From: Thermoanaerobaculales bacterium
GTDB taxonomy: Bacteria > Acidobacteriota > Thermoanaerobaculia > Thermoanaerobaculales > Sulfomarinibacteraceae
Direction of reading: 5' to 3'
DNA length: 64,000 bases
NCBI GenBank assembly: GCA_035358815.1
Contig: DAOPQC010000004.1
Location: 310,001-374,000 of the forward strand
The translations under genes were made by a program, and so were the position numbers. Of the stretch, positions 1-7,957 are shown in pieces; position 1 is the stretch's first letter; the number at the start of each line of letters is the position of its first letter. The notes beneath the pieces were generated by a model that was given only the letters and a program-made list of their open reading frames with translations, was not told the DNA's origin and did no database searches.

Positions 1-186
1 GAGCTGCAGGTCATCGATCCGACGATCGCGGCGGGGGAGGCCGATCCGGCGAGCCTGGTGATCGACATCTCCACCAAGCCGCTGATCTCGCTGGTGTGGA
101 TCGGTACGCTGCTGGTGATGGCCGGGGTCGGCATGGCGATCGCCCTGCGGCGCAGGGACGTGGCGTCGATCCCGGTGGACGGCTGA
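1..186 (+). CDS. CcmF/CcsA-type cytochrome c heme lyase, C-terminal fragment
   Basis: The reading frame is open from the first base and ends at TGA 184-186, so only about 61 C-terminal residues are present. The tail reads ISTKPLISLVWIGTLLVMAG, followed by a short basic end. This KP-x-I-x-L-V-W-I-G-T-L-L pattern in the last membrane helix is characteristic of CcmF-type heme lyases, which attach heme to apocytochrome c on the outer face of the cytoplasmic membrane. The bulk of the protein, including the WWD heme-handling motif, lies outside the window, so the family call rests on this tail alone. Confidence 0.6.
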   Translation, partial: ELQVIDPTIAAGEADPASLVIDISTKPLISLVWIGTLLVMAGVGMAIALRRRDVASIPVDG

Positions 187-195
187 TCGCTGCAG

Positions 196-298
196 AGGAT
201 CTAGGGTCAAGGATCTGGGATCTAGGGATCATCGCAGTGGGGCTCCTCCTGACCGGGAGGGGGCTGCCCTAGATCCTATCCCCTAGATCCTGGATCCT
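196..298. repeat. Inverted GATCTAGG/CCTAGATC repeat cluster in the ccmF-MFS spacer
   Basis: The spacer 187-330 between two convergent genes holds several copies of a degenerate GGATCTAGG unit at 196-228 and its reverse complement CCTAGATCC at 267-298, separated by about 38 bases. Together they can form a long imperfect hairpin. The same unit recurs near 13041, 36990, 42990, 43120, 52933, 59790 and 60066-60186. Confidence 0.7.
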
Positions 299-330
299 CC
301 TCTTGTCAGCGCGCTTTCCGTAGATCCCGC

Positions 331-1797
331 TCATTCGTCGGGCGGGGCGTCGAGGTGCGGCAGCCACGGGATCATCGCCATGTTCGGCAGGGCCAGCAGG
401 AAGGTCAGCGCGAAGTAGATCGGGAAGCCGACCGCCGAGGCGATGAACCCCGACACGACGCCGGCGAGCGTGCCGGCGATGTTCATGAGGCCGGTGCCGA
501 TCGCGAAGTGCGCCGCCTTGAAGCTCGCCTTGGTGGTCCGCATGATGAACACCGTGAAGGCGGCGTTGCCGAAGCCGGCGCCGAAGGCCTCGGCGGAGAT
601 CAGCAGGCAGACGAGCGGGAAGTCGGCCCGGCCGGCATCGGGGTCGGCCAGGATGTGGCGGTACTTGAGCGCCAGCAGCATGTACAGGAAGTTGAGGCTG
701 TTGAGCGCCAGCACGAACGGCCAGATGCAGCGCTTGAGGCCGAAGCGCGCGATCAGGAGCCCGCCGACGATGCTGCCGATGATCGTCGAGACGATGCCGA
801 AGGTGTTGTGGGCGAGGCCGAACTGCGCCAAGGTGATGCCGATGTCCCTGAGGAAGGGATAGGCCATGTTCTGGAGCAGCGCCTCGCCGATGCGGAAGGT
901 GGCGATGAAGGCGAGCACGAGCCCGATCCGGGGCCGGTCGAGGTAGTCCACGAAGGCGAGCGCGTAGGTCGAGCTCGAGGCGTAGAGGCGCCGCTTGAGC
1001 GCGGGCGCCCGGACCGCCACCGCCGACAGCACCAGCAGCAGGGCGAGGACGATCCACATCGGGGCCGAGACCTTCCGCAGCGGGCCGGTGACGCCCGCCA
1101 AAGCCTCGCTCCTCAGGACCGCCCACAGGCCGACGATCGCGGCAGCCGCCGCCACGACGACCAGCAGATGGCGGGGGCGAGCCAGGTAGCCGACCAGCTC
1201 GCCCGCCGGCCGCTTCGGCTGCTCGATCCGCGGCAGCCGCGCGCTGTTGAGCGTCCACACGGCAAAGAACACGGTCGCCGCGAATAGGTAGCCGACCAGC
1301 CACGAGAAGCGGCCGCAGACCCAGGCGATGCCGCCGCCGCCGGTGATCAACGCGACCCGGTAGGCCGCCGACTGCAGGCCGACGTAGCGCGCGCGGTCGG
1401 TCTGGCCCAGCGCCTCGAGGTAGTAGCCGTCGATCGCGATGTCGTGGGTTGCCGCCAGGAACGCCAGCGCCATGAAGACCGCGGCGCCCGCCACCAGCGG
1501 GACAGGGGTCCGGCTGGCGATGCCGAGCAGGATCAGGCCGCCGACGATGGCGAGCTCGAGGGTCAGCAGCCAGCGCCGCTTGGTGGCGTAGGCGTCGACG
1601 AACGGGCCCCACAGGAACTTGATGGTCCACGGGATCCCGAACAGCGAGGTCAGTCCGATCGCCTGCAGGCTGGCGCCGTGCTCCTTGAAGTACGCGGTCG
1701 ACATCAGCCGGACCAGGCCGTACGGGAACCCCTCGGCGAAATAGGTGGAGAGGATCCACCACGGGCGCTTCGAGGGGCGGGTCGTCACCTCGGCCAT
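331..1797 (-). CDS. AmpG-like / PAT-family MFS permease
   Basis: This is a 488-residue polytopic membrane protein of the major facilitator superfamily. The N-terminus contains YFAEGFPYGLV and a following segment GIPWTIKFLWGPFVDAY, the signature layout of AmpG (muropeptide permease) and related peptide/acetyl-CoA transporter (PAT) proteins. About a dozen hydrophobic helices are visible, with a longer hydrophilic central loop. The true substrate cannot be read from sequence; anhydromuropeptide uptake is the usual role of AmpG. The ATG at 1797 is preceded by TACCAT with an 8-nt gap and no Shine-Dalgarno sequence, suggesting a leaderless message. Confidence 0.8.
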   Translation of the reverse strand: MAEVTTRPSKRPWWILSTYFAEGFPYGLVRLMSTAYFKEHGASLQAIGLTSLFGIPWTIKFLWGPFVDAYATKRRWLLTLELAIVGGLILLGIASRTPVPLVAGAAVFMALAFLAATHDIAIDGYYLEALGQTDRARYVGLQSAAYRVALITGGGGIAWVCGRFSWLVGYLFAATVFFAVWTLNSARLPRIEQPKRPAGELVGYLARPRHLLVVVAAAAAIVGLWAVLRSEALAGVTGPLRKVSAPMWIVLALLLVLSAVAVRAPALKRRLYASSSTYALAFVDYLDRPRIGLVLAFIATFRIGEALLQNMAYPFLRDIGITLAQFGLAHNTFGIVSTIIGSIVGGLLIARFGLKRCIWPFVLALNSLNFLYMLLALKYRHILADPDAGRADFPLVCLLISAEAFGAGFGNAAFTVFIMRTTKASFKAAHFAIGTGLMNIAGTLAGVVSGFIASAVGFPIYFALTFLLALPNMAMIPWLPHLDAPPDE

Positions 1798-1805
1798 CGC
1801 CGTTC

Positions 1806-1811
1806 ATGGTA
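1806..1811 (-). promoter_or_regulatory. Candidate -10 box (TACCAT) of the MFS permease gene
   Basis: On the minus strand TACCAT ends 8 nt before the ATG at 1797. A normal distance from -10 box to transcription start would put the 5 prime end at or next to the start codon. No -35 element is obvious. Confidence 0.4.
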
Positions 1812-1888
1812 GCGCGGTCTCTCCGCCCGGTGGCCGGAGGCTTCGGACGCTCAGCCCCATCTGCGGCCCTGCGGCCGGCCGGCTCGGA

Positions 1889-2944
1889 TCACGCGGGCGG
1901 CGATGTGCCTGGCCCGGCGCCGGCGGTCGATGGGCCGTGGCGCCCCGTCCGCTCGTCGAGGACGCCCTGCACGAGCTGGGCGATGATCACGCCGCTGATG
2001 CCGATGCCGGCGGCCAGGATGGTGATCGAGGAGGCGAGCTGGAGCCCGAGCTGCTTGAGCGCCACCGACGCGGCGGCGACGAAGATGGTGATCGCGAACA
2101 GCAGGCGGATCGAGTAGCCGCGCACGTACTTGACGGCTACCGTGCCGAGCTGGGCGCCGACCGCCGCCGCCAGCAGCATCCACATCGCCGCCAGCAGCTC
2201 GACCCGGCCCTTGACCCCGTAGGTGAACGCCCCGTAGGCGCCGGTGATCATGACCTCGAACAGGTCGGTGCCGATCGCCACCGCGGTCGGGCAGCCGACC
2301 AGGTAGATGAGCGCCGGCATCCGGATGAAGCCGCCGCCGACGCCGAAGACGCTCGCCACCATGCCGGTGGCCAGGCCGACCAGCACCGGCAGCCACAGCG
2401 AGCAGCGGATCCCCGAGGCGGCGAAGTCGACCATCGGCGGGATCCGGATCTGCTGCAGCCGGTGCGCCAGGGCCGCCCGCGGCGGTGGAATCGGGTCCCC
2501 GGCGGCCGCGCGGCGCTGGCGTCGGCGGTGGATGAGGTAGTCGGCCATGACGAAGGTGCCGGTCAGCACGAGGAGGACGACGTACGCCTTGCGGATCACC
2601 GACTCGGCGAGCCCGGCGCGCTCGAGCGCGAGGACCAGGTTGGCGCCCGCTTCCATGCCGACGGTCGTGCCCAGGATCATGGCCATGCCGAGGCGAACGT
2701 CGACGTGGCCGAACCTGCCGTGGCGCATCGTCGAGACGATCGACTTGCCGCCGACGTGGGCGAGATCGGTGCCGATGGCGTAGGGCATCGGCAGCCCGAA
2801 GATGTTGAGGGCGGGGGTGGCGATCCAGGCGCCGCCGATGCCGAAAAAGCCCCCGCTGACCCCGACCGTGAAGCCGATCAGCAGCAGGACCAGGACGTTG
2901 AAGTGGACCCCGGCGATCGGCAGGTAGATGGTGAAGAGCTCCAA
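1889..2944 (-). CDS. TauE/SafE-family sulfite/anion exporter
   Basis: This 351-residue membrane protein has the internal duplication typical of TauE/SafE (DUF81) permeases: GVSGGFFGIGGAWIATPALN near the N-terminus and a matching glycine-rich segment, VFGVGGGFIRMPALIYLVG, in the second half. Each is followed by an IGTDL motif. The family exports sulfite, sulfoacetate or related sulfur oxyanions, and the substrate here is unknown. The start is a TTG with GAGGGG just upstream. It lies 9 nt downstream of the small membrane protein gene, so the two are probably co-transcribed and may function together. Confidence 0.85.
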   Translation of the reverse strand: MELFTIYLPIAGVHFNVLVLLLIGFTVGVSGGFFGIGGAWIATPALNIFGLPMPYAIGTDLAHVGGKSIVSTMRHGRFGHVDVRLGMAMILGTTVGMEAGANLVLALERAGLAESVIRKAYVVLLVLTGTFVMADYLIHRRRQRRAAAGDPIPPPRAALAHRLQQIRIPPMVDFAASGIRCSLWLPVLVGLATGMVASVFGVGGGFIRMPALIYLVGCPTAVAIGTDLFEVMITGAYGAFTYGVKGRVELLAAMWMLLAAAVGAQLGTVAVKYVRGYSIRLLFAITIFVAAASVALKQLGLQLASSITILAAGIGISGVIIAQLVQGVLDERTGRHGPSTAGAGPGTSPPA

Positions 2945-2953
2945 CGGCGCCCC

Positions 2954-3331
2954 TCACTCGTGGCGGGCGGCGCGCCCGAGATCGACGCCGAGCATGGCCA
3001 TGATGCGGTCGGTGAGCAGGCCCAGGACCAGCCCCATCCCGGCCATCACGACCACCACGGTCAGGCCGTAGAGCCAGAGGCTGTGGTTGTAGAGCTCCGC
3101 CATCGATCGGGTGAGGCCAGGCGCCAGCCCGCTGGTGTCGGCGTGGTTGACGGCGGACGACGCTGGCCTGCCGCCGCCGGCGGCGAGCGCCTGGACAGCG
3201 CCGAGCCAGAGGGCCGCGATGCCCACCGTGACCCGGCGCGGCAGGCTGGCCCACCGTCCGGACGCGCCCGATCTGCGCTCAGCACGCGCAGGACGGTCGT
3301 CGGCGAGCAGCACGCTGATGCGACGCGACAC
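2954..3331 (-). CDS. Small membrane protein preceding the TauE/SafE gene
   Basis: This 125-residue protein has no recognised family. The N-terminal third is arginine-rich, then a hydrophobic segment (VGIAALWLGAVQALAAGG) and a C-terminal membrane helix (LYGLTVVVVMAGMGLVLGLL) are followed by a short charged tail. The GTG start at 3331 has a strong AGGAGAAGG Shine-Dalgarno sequence. Its 9-nt spacing to the TauE/SafE gene suggests an accessory or stabilising subunit of that exporter, which is inference from position only. Confidence 0.6.
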   Translation of the reverse strand: MSRRISVLLADDRPARAERRSGASGRWASLPRRVTVGIAALWLGAVQALAAGGGRPASSAVNHADTSGLAPGLTRSMAELYNHSLWLYGLTVVVVMAGMGLVLGLLTDRIMAMLGVDLGRAARHE

Positions 3332-3442
3332 GGCCGGTACCCTTCTCCTCCCTCCGACCGGGTGGGGATGGGAGGGGTCAAATTCGCCGGACGATATCCC
3401 GCGGGCCGCGCGGGTGTCAACGAATGCCGGCGGCCCGTGGCC

Positions 3443-4222
3443 TCAGTCGATCCGGAAGCTCGCCTCGGACAGCTGCTCCTGCAGGGCCTCCGGATCGCTC
3501 AGTTCGCCGTCGGCGAGAATGATGCCGAAGACCCCGCCGAAGGCCGCCAGCAGCGCCTGCTCGAGCTCGGGGAGCGGGCAGGGGCGGCCGAGCTGCTCGG
3601 CGACCGTGGTCACGCTGGCGCGCAGGCCGCGATCGTCCGGAAGGTGCATCGAGCCGGCCTGCAGCCGGCCGTCCCAGTCGAGCAGGATCGCGCCGTGCTG
3701 GAGCACGGCACCGCCGTGGGCGCGCATCGCCGAGCCGATCAGCTTGCGGCCGCCGACCACGACCTCGCCGCCGGCCGGCGCCTCGAAGCAGGGGATGGTC
3801 GAGGCCGGGCTCGGAAGCTGGAGGTTGACCTCGCCCGGCGTCAGCTCGGCTTCGATGCCGAGGCTGCGGCACGCCGCCACCAGCGGCTCGCAGATCCGCC
3901 GGTAGGCGTCTTGCAGGGCGCGCGGCAGCGGCCCCTCGCCGAGCGGCGCCACCACCGCGTAGGTCAGCTCGAGGTGGTGGAGCAGGGCGCGGCCGCCGGT
4001 CGGCCGCCGCACCACGTCGATGCCGTTGGCGTGGCAGAACGCGAGGTCGGCCGCTTCCGGGCCCTGGTGGCGGCCGAGCGACAGGCACGGCGGGTCCCAG
4101 CCGTAGAGCCGCAGGGTGGGCGGCGCCTCGCCGCGAGCGACCGCCTCGAGCATGGCGACGTCGCGCGCCATGTTGCGGGCGCCGGGGAGCGCACCGTCGC
4201 GGATCAGCCGCCACGTCGTCAT
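3443..4222 (-). CDS. Lipoate-protein ligase A family protein
   Basis: This 259-residue protein of the BPL/LPL catalytic fold attaches lipoate (or octanoate) to lipoyl domains such as GcvH, encoded about 59 kb away in this window. Diagnostic segments are WDPPCLSLGRHQ, VVRRPTGGRALLHHLELTYAV (the RR-x-TGG-G/R-A motif that contacts the lipoyl adenylate) and GGRKLIGSAMR with the catalytic lysine. The reading frame is open to 4378, but the ATG at 4222 is preferred because the protein aligns from MTTWRLI and TAGAGT lies exactly 7 nt upstream. It could be an octanoyltransferase of the LipM type rather than a ligase. Confidence 0.8.
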   Translation of the reverse strand: MTTWRLIRDGALPGARNMARDVAMLEAVARGEAPPTLRLYGWDPPCLSLGRHQGPEAADLAFCHANGIDVVRRPTGGRALLHHLELTYAVVAPLGEGPLPRALQDAYRRICEPLVAACRSLGIEAELTPGEVNLQLPSPASTIPCFEAPAGGEVVVGGRKLIGSAMRAHGGAVLQHGAILLDWDGRLQAGSMHLPDDRGLRASVTTVAEQLGRPCPLPELEQALLAAFGGVFGIILADGELSDPEALQEQLSEASFRID

Positions 4223-4229
4223 CCCGAGC

Positions 4230-4235
4230 ACTCTA
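4230..4235 (-). promoter_or_regulatory. Candidate -10 box (TAGAGT) of the lipoate ligase gene
   Basis: TAGAGT on the minus strand is separated from the ATG at 4222 by exactly 7 nt, and no Shine-Dalgarno sequence is present. This supports both the start choice and a leaderless message. Confidence 0.4.
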
Positions 4236-4397
4236 GCGCCTTCCGGCGGCACCGCAACCCGGCCATCTTGAGGAAGACCTGGTGGTCCGGCAGCTCGGAC
4301 ACCGATTCCGCAACTTTTCCTGAACTTTTCCTCACGACTTTCGGCGTGCCGGGGCCCACGTTGAGAGCGTCTGAACACGTCCGACGGAGGAGGGACT

Positions 4398-7300
4398 ATG
4401 AAACGTCAGCAGTGCAGGGCTGAGATGGCGTCGCTCTTCGTGATCACGATGTTCGTACTGGCAGTGCCTGCGCTCGCGCAGGACTGCCCCGAGCTGGTCG
4501 GCCGCTGGCCGTACGGGCCGACGTGGGCGTTGGACGTCTCGGGCGACCACGCCTACTTCGGCAGCGGCAAGGCGCTCTTGGTCGCCGACATCTCGGATCC
4601 GGCCGCGCCGCAGGTCGTTGGCGACGTCCTGTTGCCGTCATTCCCCTTGGAGTTCGCGGTGTCGGGCAACTACGCCTACGTCGCGGACCTGGACGCAGGC
4701 TTGCGGGTGGTGGACATCTCCAACCCCTCAGCCCCGGTGGAGGTGGCGTCCGTCGATATGCCAGACACTGCAGTGGGTGTCACGGTGTCGGGCGGTTACG
4801 TCTACGTGGGGGACTCCGGAGCGGGTCTGCGGGTGATCGACATCTCCAACCCCACCGCGCCGCTGGAGGTGGGCTTCTTCGACACTCCGGGATCGGCCTG
4901 GGGTGTCGCACTGTCGGGAAGCTACGCCTATGTCGGGGACTACGACAAGGGCCTTCGGGTGATCGACGTGAGCAACGCGTCCGCGCCAGTGGAGGTGGGG
5001 TCGGCCGACACGTCCGGGATCGCCAGGGGTGTCGCGGTGTCGGGCAGCTACGCCTACGTCGCGGATGACACGGGCGGTCTCTATGTGATCGACATTTCCA
5101 CTCCGTCCGAACCGGCCGTGCAAGGCTCCCTCGACACCCCGGACTACGCCTGGGATGTCTCGGTGCTGGGCGCCCACGCATATGTTGTGACCGGCGAGTA
5201 TCCCGTCATGCGGGCAGGAAGCCTTCGGGTGATCGACGTCAGCACGCCGTCCACGCCGGTCGAGGTGGACGTCATCGAGATGGCGAGTGATCCCACCACG
5301 ATCGCGATCGACGGTGCCTATGCCTATGTCGCAGCCTGGTATGCCGGCCTTCGAGTGTTCGATGTGAACACGCCCTCTGATCCCGTTGAGGTGGGCGGCG
5401 TCGACGTCCCGGATGTTGCCCGGGGGGTCGCAGTGTCGGGCAGCTACGCTTACGTCGCGGACGATTCCGACGGTCTTTGGGTGCTCGACGTCAGCGCGCC
5501 GACCGATCCGGTGGAGGTTGGTCTCGTCGAGGTGCCGTCGCCCTGGGATGTCGCGGCCGCCGGGCGGTATGCCTACGTCGCGGCGCGCGAGGAAGGCCTT
5601 CGGGTGGTCGACGTGCGGACGCCCTCGGCGCCGGTCGAGGTCGGCTTCGTCGACACGCCGGGCGTTGCCTGGGGTGTCGCGGTGTCCGGCGGCCACGCTT
5701 ACGTCGCGGACAGCGAGGCGGGCCTGCGGGTGATCGACGTGAGCACGCCTTCGGCGCCGGTGGAGGTTGGGTTCATCGACACACCCGACGTCGCCTGGGG
5801 GATCGCGGTGTCGGGGAGCCACGCCTACGTCGCGGCCGGGGCTGCGGGTCTTCGGGTGATCGACGTCAGCACGCCGTCCGCTCCGATGGAGGTGGGCACC
5901 GGCGAGGTCACAGGCACCGCGTACGATGTTGCCGTTTCGGGTGGCTACGCATACCTGGTGGGCACCGGCGTGGGTCTTCGCGTGTTCGACGTGACCACTC
6001 CGTCCGCGCCGGTCGAGGTGGGTCACGTCGCCGCGGCGGGGTCCCCGTGGGAGGGCGTCGCCGTGTCGCGCGGTTACGCGTACGTCGCCTTTGGCGCATA
6101 CCCGACCGGTGGAGGATCGCTCCGTGTGTTCGACGTGAGCACGCCGTCCGCGCCCGTTCACGTCGGCGTCTTCAGCTCTCCTCAGCTGCTGAACACCGTG
6201 GAGGGGATCGGCGGCGTCGCGGTGTCCGGCGGCTACGTGTTCGCCGCGAGCGGTGAAGCCGGGTTGAACGTCTTCGCGGACTGTGCCGGAGGCATTCTCC
6301 TCGACGGTCGCGAGAGCTTCATTCCGGCGGCGGCGGTGGCGGCCGGCGCCCGGGGCGCCTTTTTCCAGACCGACGTCGAGATCAACAACAGCGGGACGGA
6401 GGAGGCGCAGCTCACCCTCCAGTGGCTGCCGCGCGGCGAGGACAACTCCGAGCCGACGCAGTCCGACCCGATCGCCCTCGCTCCGGGTCAGAGCCTGCGC
6501 TACGAGAACGTGCTGGCCGAGCTCTTCGGCCTCGAACCCGACTCCCTCGGTGCACTCAAGCTGGTGGCAAGCACCGAGTCGGTCATCGGCATGAGCCGCA
6601 CCTACAACGTGCCGGGTGCGAAGGCGGCCGGCACCTTCGGGCAGGGCCTGCCAGCTATCCGTGCGACCGAGATGATCGCCGGCACCGAGCTGCGGCGCAT
6701 CATCTTCCTCTCCGAGGATCCCGACTCCAGGGCCAATGTCGGCTGCGTCAACGGCACGAGCGACCCGGTCCGGATCAACATCGAGCTCTTCGATGCCGAG
6801 GGCGGTTTGCTCGAGACCAGGACCATGGACCTGGGTCCCTACTCCAACAACCAGATCAACCGGGTCTTCGAGGACTACGCGCCGGTCAACGGCTACGTCG
6901 ACGTGTGGGCCGACCGCGACGACGCGCTCTACTACTGCTACGGGTCCATGCTCGACAACCTCACCTCCGACCCGACCACCATCCTGCCCCAGGTGCCGTC
7001 GGCCGACATGAACTTCATCCCGGCCGCGGCGCTGGCCGCCGGCCTGGAGGGCTCGTTCTTCCAGACCGATGTCGACCTCAACAACGTCGGCTCGACCGAT
7101 GTCACCTACGAGCTGCTGTGGCTGCCGCGGGGCGAGGACAACAGCGACCCGGTCACCAGCGAGACCTTTTCGCTCGCCCCAGGAGCGGGCGTGCGCTACG
7201 CCAACGTGCTCGACGAGGTCTTCGGCCTCGAGCCGGACCAGGTCGGTGCGCTGGCGATCGAGGCGAGCGGGATCGATCTGCTGGCGATGAGCCGGACCTA

Positions 7301-7694
7301 CAACCTCCCGTCGGCGAAGGTGGCGGGCACCTTCGGTCAGGAGCTGCCCGGCATCCCGGCGGACCGGATGATCACGACAGGTGAGAGGAAGCGGATCATC
7401 TTCATGAACGAGAACGACGACATCCGATCGAACGTCGGTTGCCAGAACGGCAGCGATCATGCCGTGAGGGTGTTCATCGAGCTGTTCAACGCGGAGGGGG
7501 AGTCGCTCGAGACCAGGACGATGGACCTGCAGCCGATGTCGAACAATCAGATCACCCGGGTGTTCCGCGACCACGCGCCGGTTCAAGCCGGCTACGTGGA
7601 CGTGTGGACCACCACGGCGGATGCCGCAATCTACTGCTACGGCTCGGTGCTCGACAACCTGACCTCGGACCCGACCACTGTTCTGCCCCAGTGA
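4398..7694 (+). CDS. Secreted LVIVD-repeat beta-propeller protein with duplicated C-terminal domain
   Basis: This 1098-residue protein has an N-terminal signal peptide (hydrophobic core SLFVITMFVLAVPALA, cleavage expected near residue 27). Residues from about 45 to 620 hold roughly a dozen LVIVD repeats of about 42 residues, each carrying a GLRVIDVSTPSAPVEVG-like strand and a YAYVAD-like strand, a pattern that folds into propellers. Two homologous domains of about 220 residues follow. Each begins FIPAAA-x-AAG, runs through FFQTDV and WLPRGEDNS, and ends in CYGS-x-LDNLTSDPTT. The start has GGAGGAGG spaced ideally. A terminator follows at 7719. Function is unknown; an extracellular or surface adhesion/interaction role is plausible. 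Confidence 0.85.
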   Translation: MKRQQCRAEMASLFVITMFVLAVPALAQDCPELVGRWPYGPTWALDVSGDHAYFGSGKALLVADISDPAAPQVVGDVLLPSFPLEFAVSGNYAYVADLDAGLRVVDISNPSAPVEVASVDMPDTAVGVTVSGGYVYVGDSGAGLRVIDISNPTAPLEVGFFDTPGSAWGVALSGSYAYVGDYDKGLRVIDVSNASAPVEVGSADTSGIARGVAVSGSYAYVADDTGGLYVIDISTPSEPAVQGSLDTPDYAWDVSVLGAHAYVVTGEYPVMRAGSLRVIDVSTPSTPVEVDVIEMASDPTTIAIDGAYAYVAAWYAGLRVFDVNTPSDPVEVGGVDVPDVARGVAVSGSYAYVADDSDGLWVLDVSAPTDPVEVGLVEVPSPWDVAAAGRYAYVAAREEGLRVVDVRTPSAPVEVGFVDTPGVAWGVAVSGGHAYVADSEAGLRVIDVSTPSAPVEVGFIDTPDVAWGIAVSGSHAYVAAGAAGLRVIDVSTPSAPMEVGTGEVTGTAYDVAVSGGYAYLVGTGVGLRVFDVTTPSAPVEVGHVAAAGSPWEGVAVSRGYAYVAFGAYPTGGGSLRVFDVSTPSAPVHVGVFSSPQLLNTVEGIGGVAVSGGYVFAASGEAGLNVFADCAGGILLDGRESFIPAAAVAAGARGAFFQTDVEINNSGTEEAQLTLQWLPRGEDNSEPTQSDPIALAPGQSLRYENVLAELFGLEPDSLGALKLVASTESVIGMSRTYNVPGAKAAGTFGQGLPAIRATEMIAGTELRRIIFLSEDPDSRANVGCVNGTSDPVRINIELFDAEGGLLETRTMDLGPYSNNQINRVFEDYAPVNGYVDVWADRDDALYYCYGSMLDNLTSDPTTILPQVPSADMNFIPAAALAAGLEGSFFQTDVDLNNVGSTDVTYELLWLPRGEDNSDPVTSETFSLAPGAGVRYANVLDEVFGLEPDQVGALAIEASGIDLLAMSRTYNLPSAKVAGTFGQELPGIPADRMITTGERKRIIFMNENDDIRSNVGCQNGSDHAVRVFIELFNAEGESLETRTMDLQPMSNNQITRVFRDHAPVQAGYVDVWTTTADAAIYCYGSVLDNLTSDPTTVLPQ

Positions 7695-7718
7695 GGCGAG
7701 GTAGGACCAGTGACGACG

Positions 7719-7746
7719 AGCGGGGGCTGCGGCCCCCGCTTTCTTG
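7719..7746 (+). terminator. Rho-independent terminator after the LVIVD gene
   Basis: A perfect 9-bp stem, AGCGGGGGC paired with GCCCCCGCT, encloses the loop TGCG and is followed by TTTCTT. It begins 24 nt after the stop codon. Confidence 0.8.
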
Positions 7747-7800
7747 TGAGCCACCCGTTCTGGCTGCCTTGTGGGGTGGCCACCTTGGCCGCCATCTTGA
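7747..7800. repeat. Dispersed spacer repeat, partner of 51331-51370
   Basis: On the minus strand this stretch reads as an AGATGGC ... GGCCACCCCACAAGGCAGCCAG segment. The spacer before thymidylate kinase contains the related GGATGGCTACCCCACAAGGG followed by CAGCCAGGATGGCT. No gene lies in 7695-7957 apart from this, the terminator and the promoter of the next gene. Confidence 0.45.
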
Positions 7801-7942
7801 CCGGGGCAGGCAGGACGGTGCGCTGTCTGTCCCTCCCTGAAATGGGGAATGAGGCTCTCCGGTGGTGAAGATCGTCCGATTCCCGCGCCACGGCGCCAAG
7901 CGGGGACGGCCCGGCGGCAAGTTGGGGCCCCGATCGCCGGGA

Positions 7943-7948
7943 TATAAT
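7943..7948 (+). promoter_or_regulatory. Candidate -10 box (TATAAT) of the STAND/WD40 gene
   Basis: A consensus TATAAT stands 9 nt before the ATG at 7958. A weak TTGGGG lies 15 bases upstream as a possible -35. No Shine-Dalgarno sequence fits between box and start. Confidence 0.5.
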
Positions 7949-7957
7949 CGCGAGAGA

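Noticed and set aside
1745..4423. An 892-codon plus-strand frame across the TauE and lipoate ligase genes
   Set aside because: Antisense shadow of well-supported minus-strand genes.
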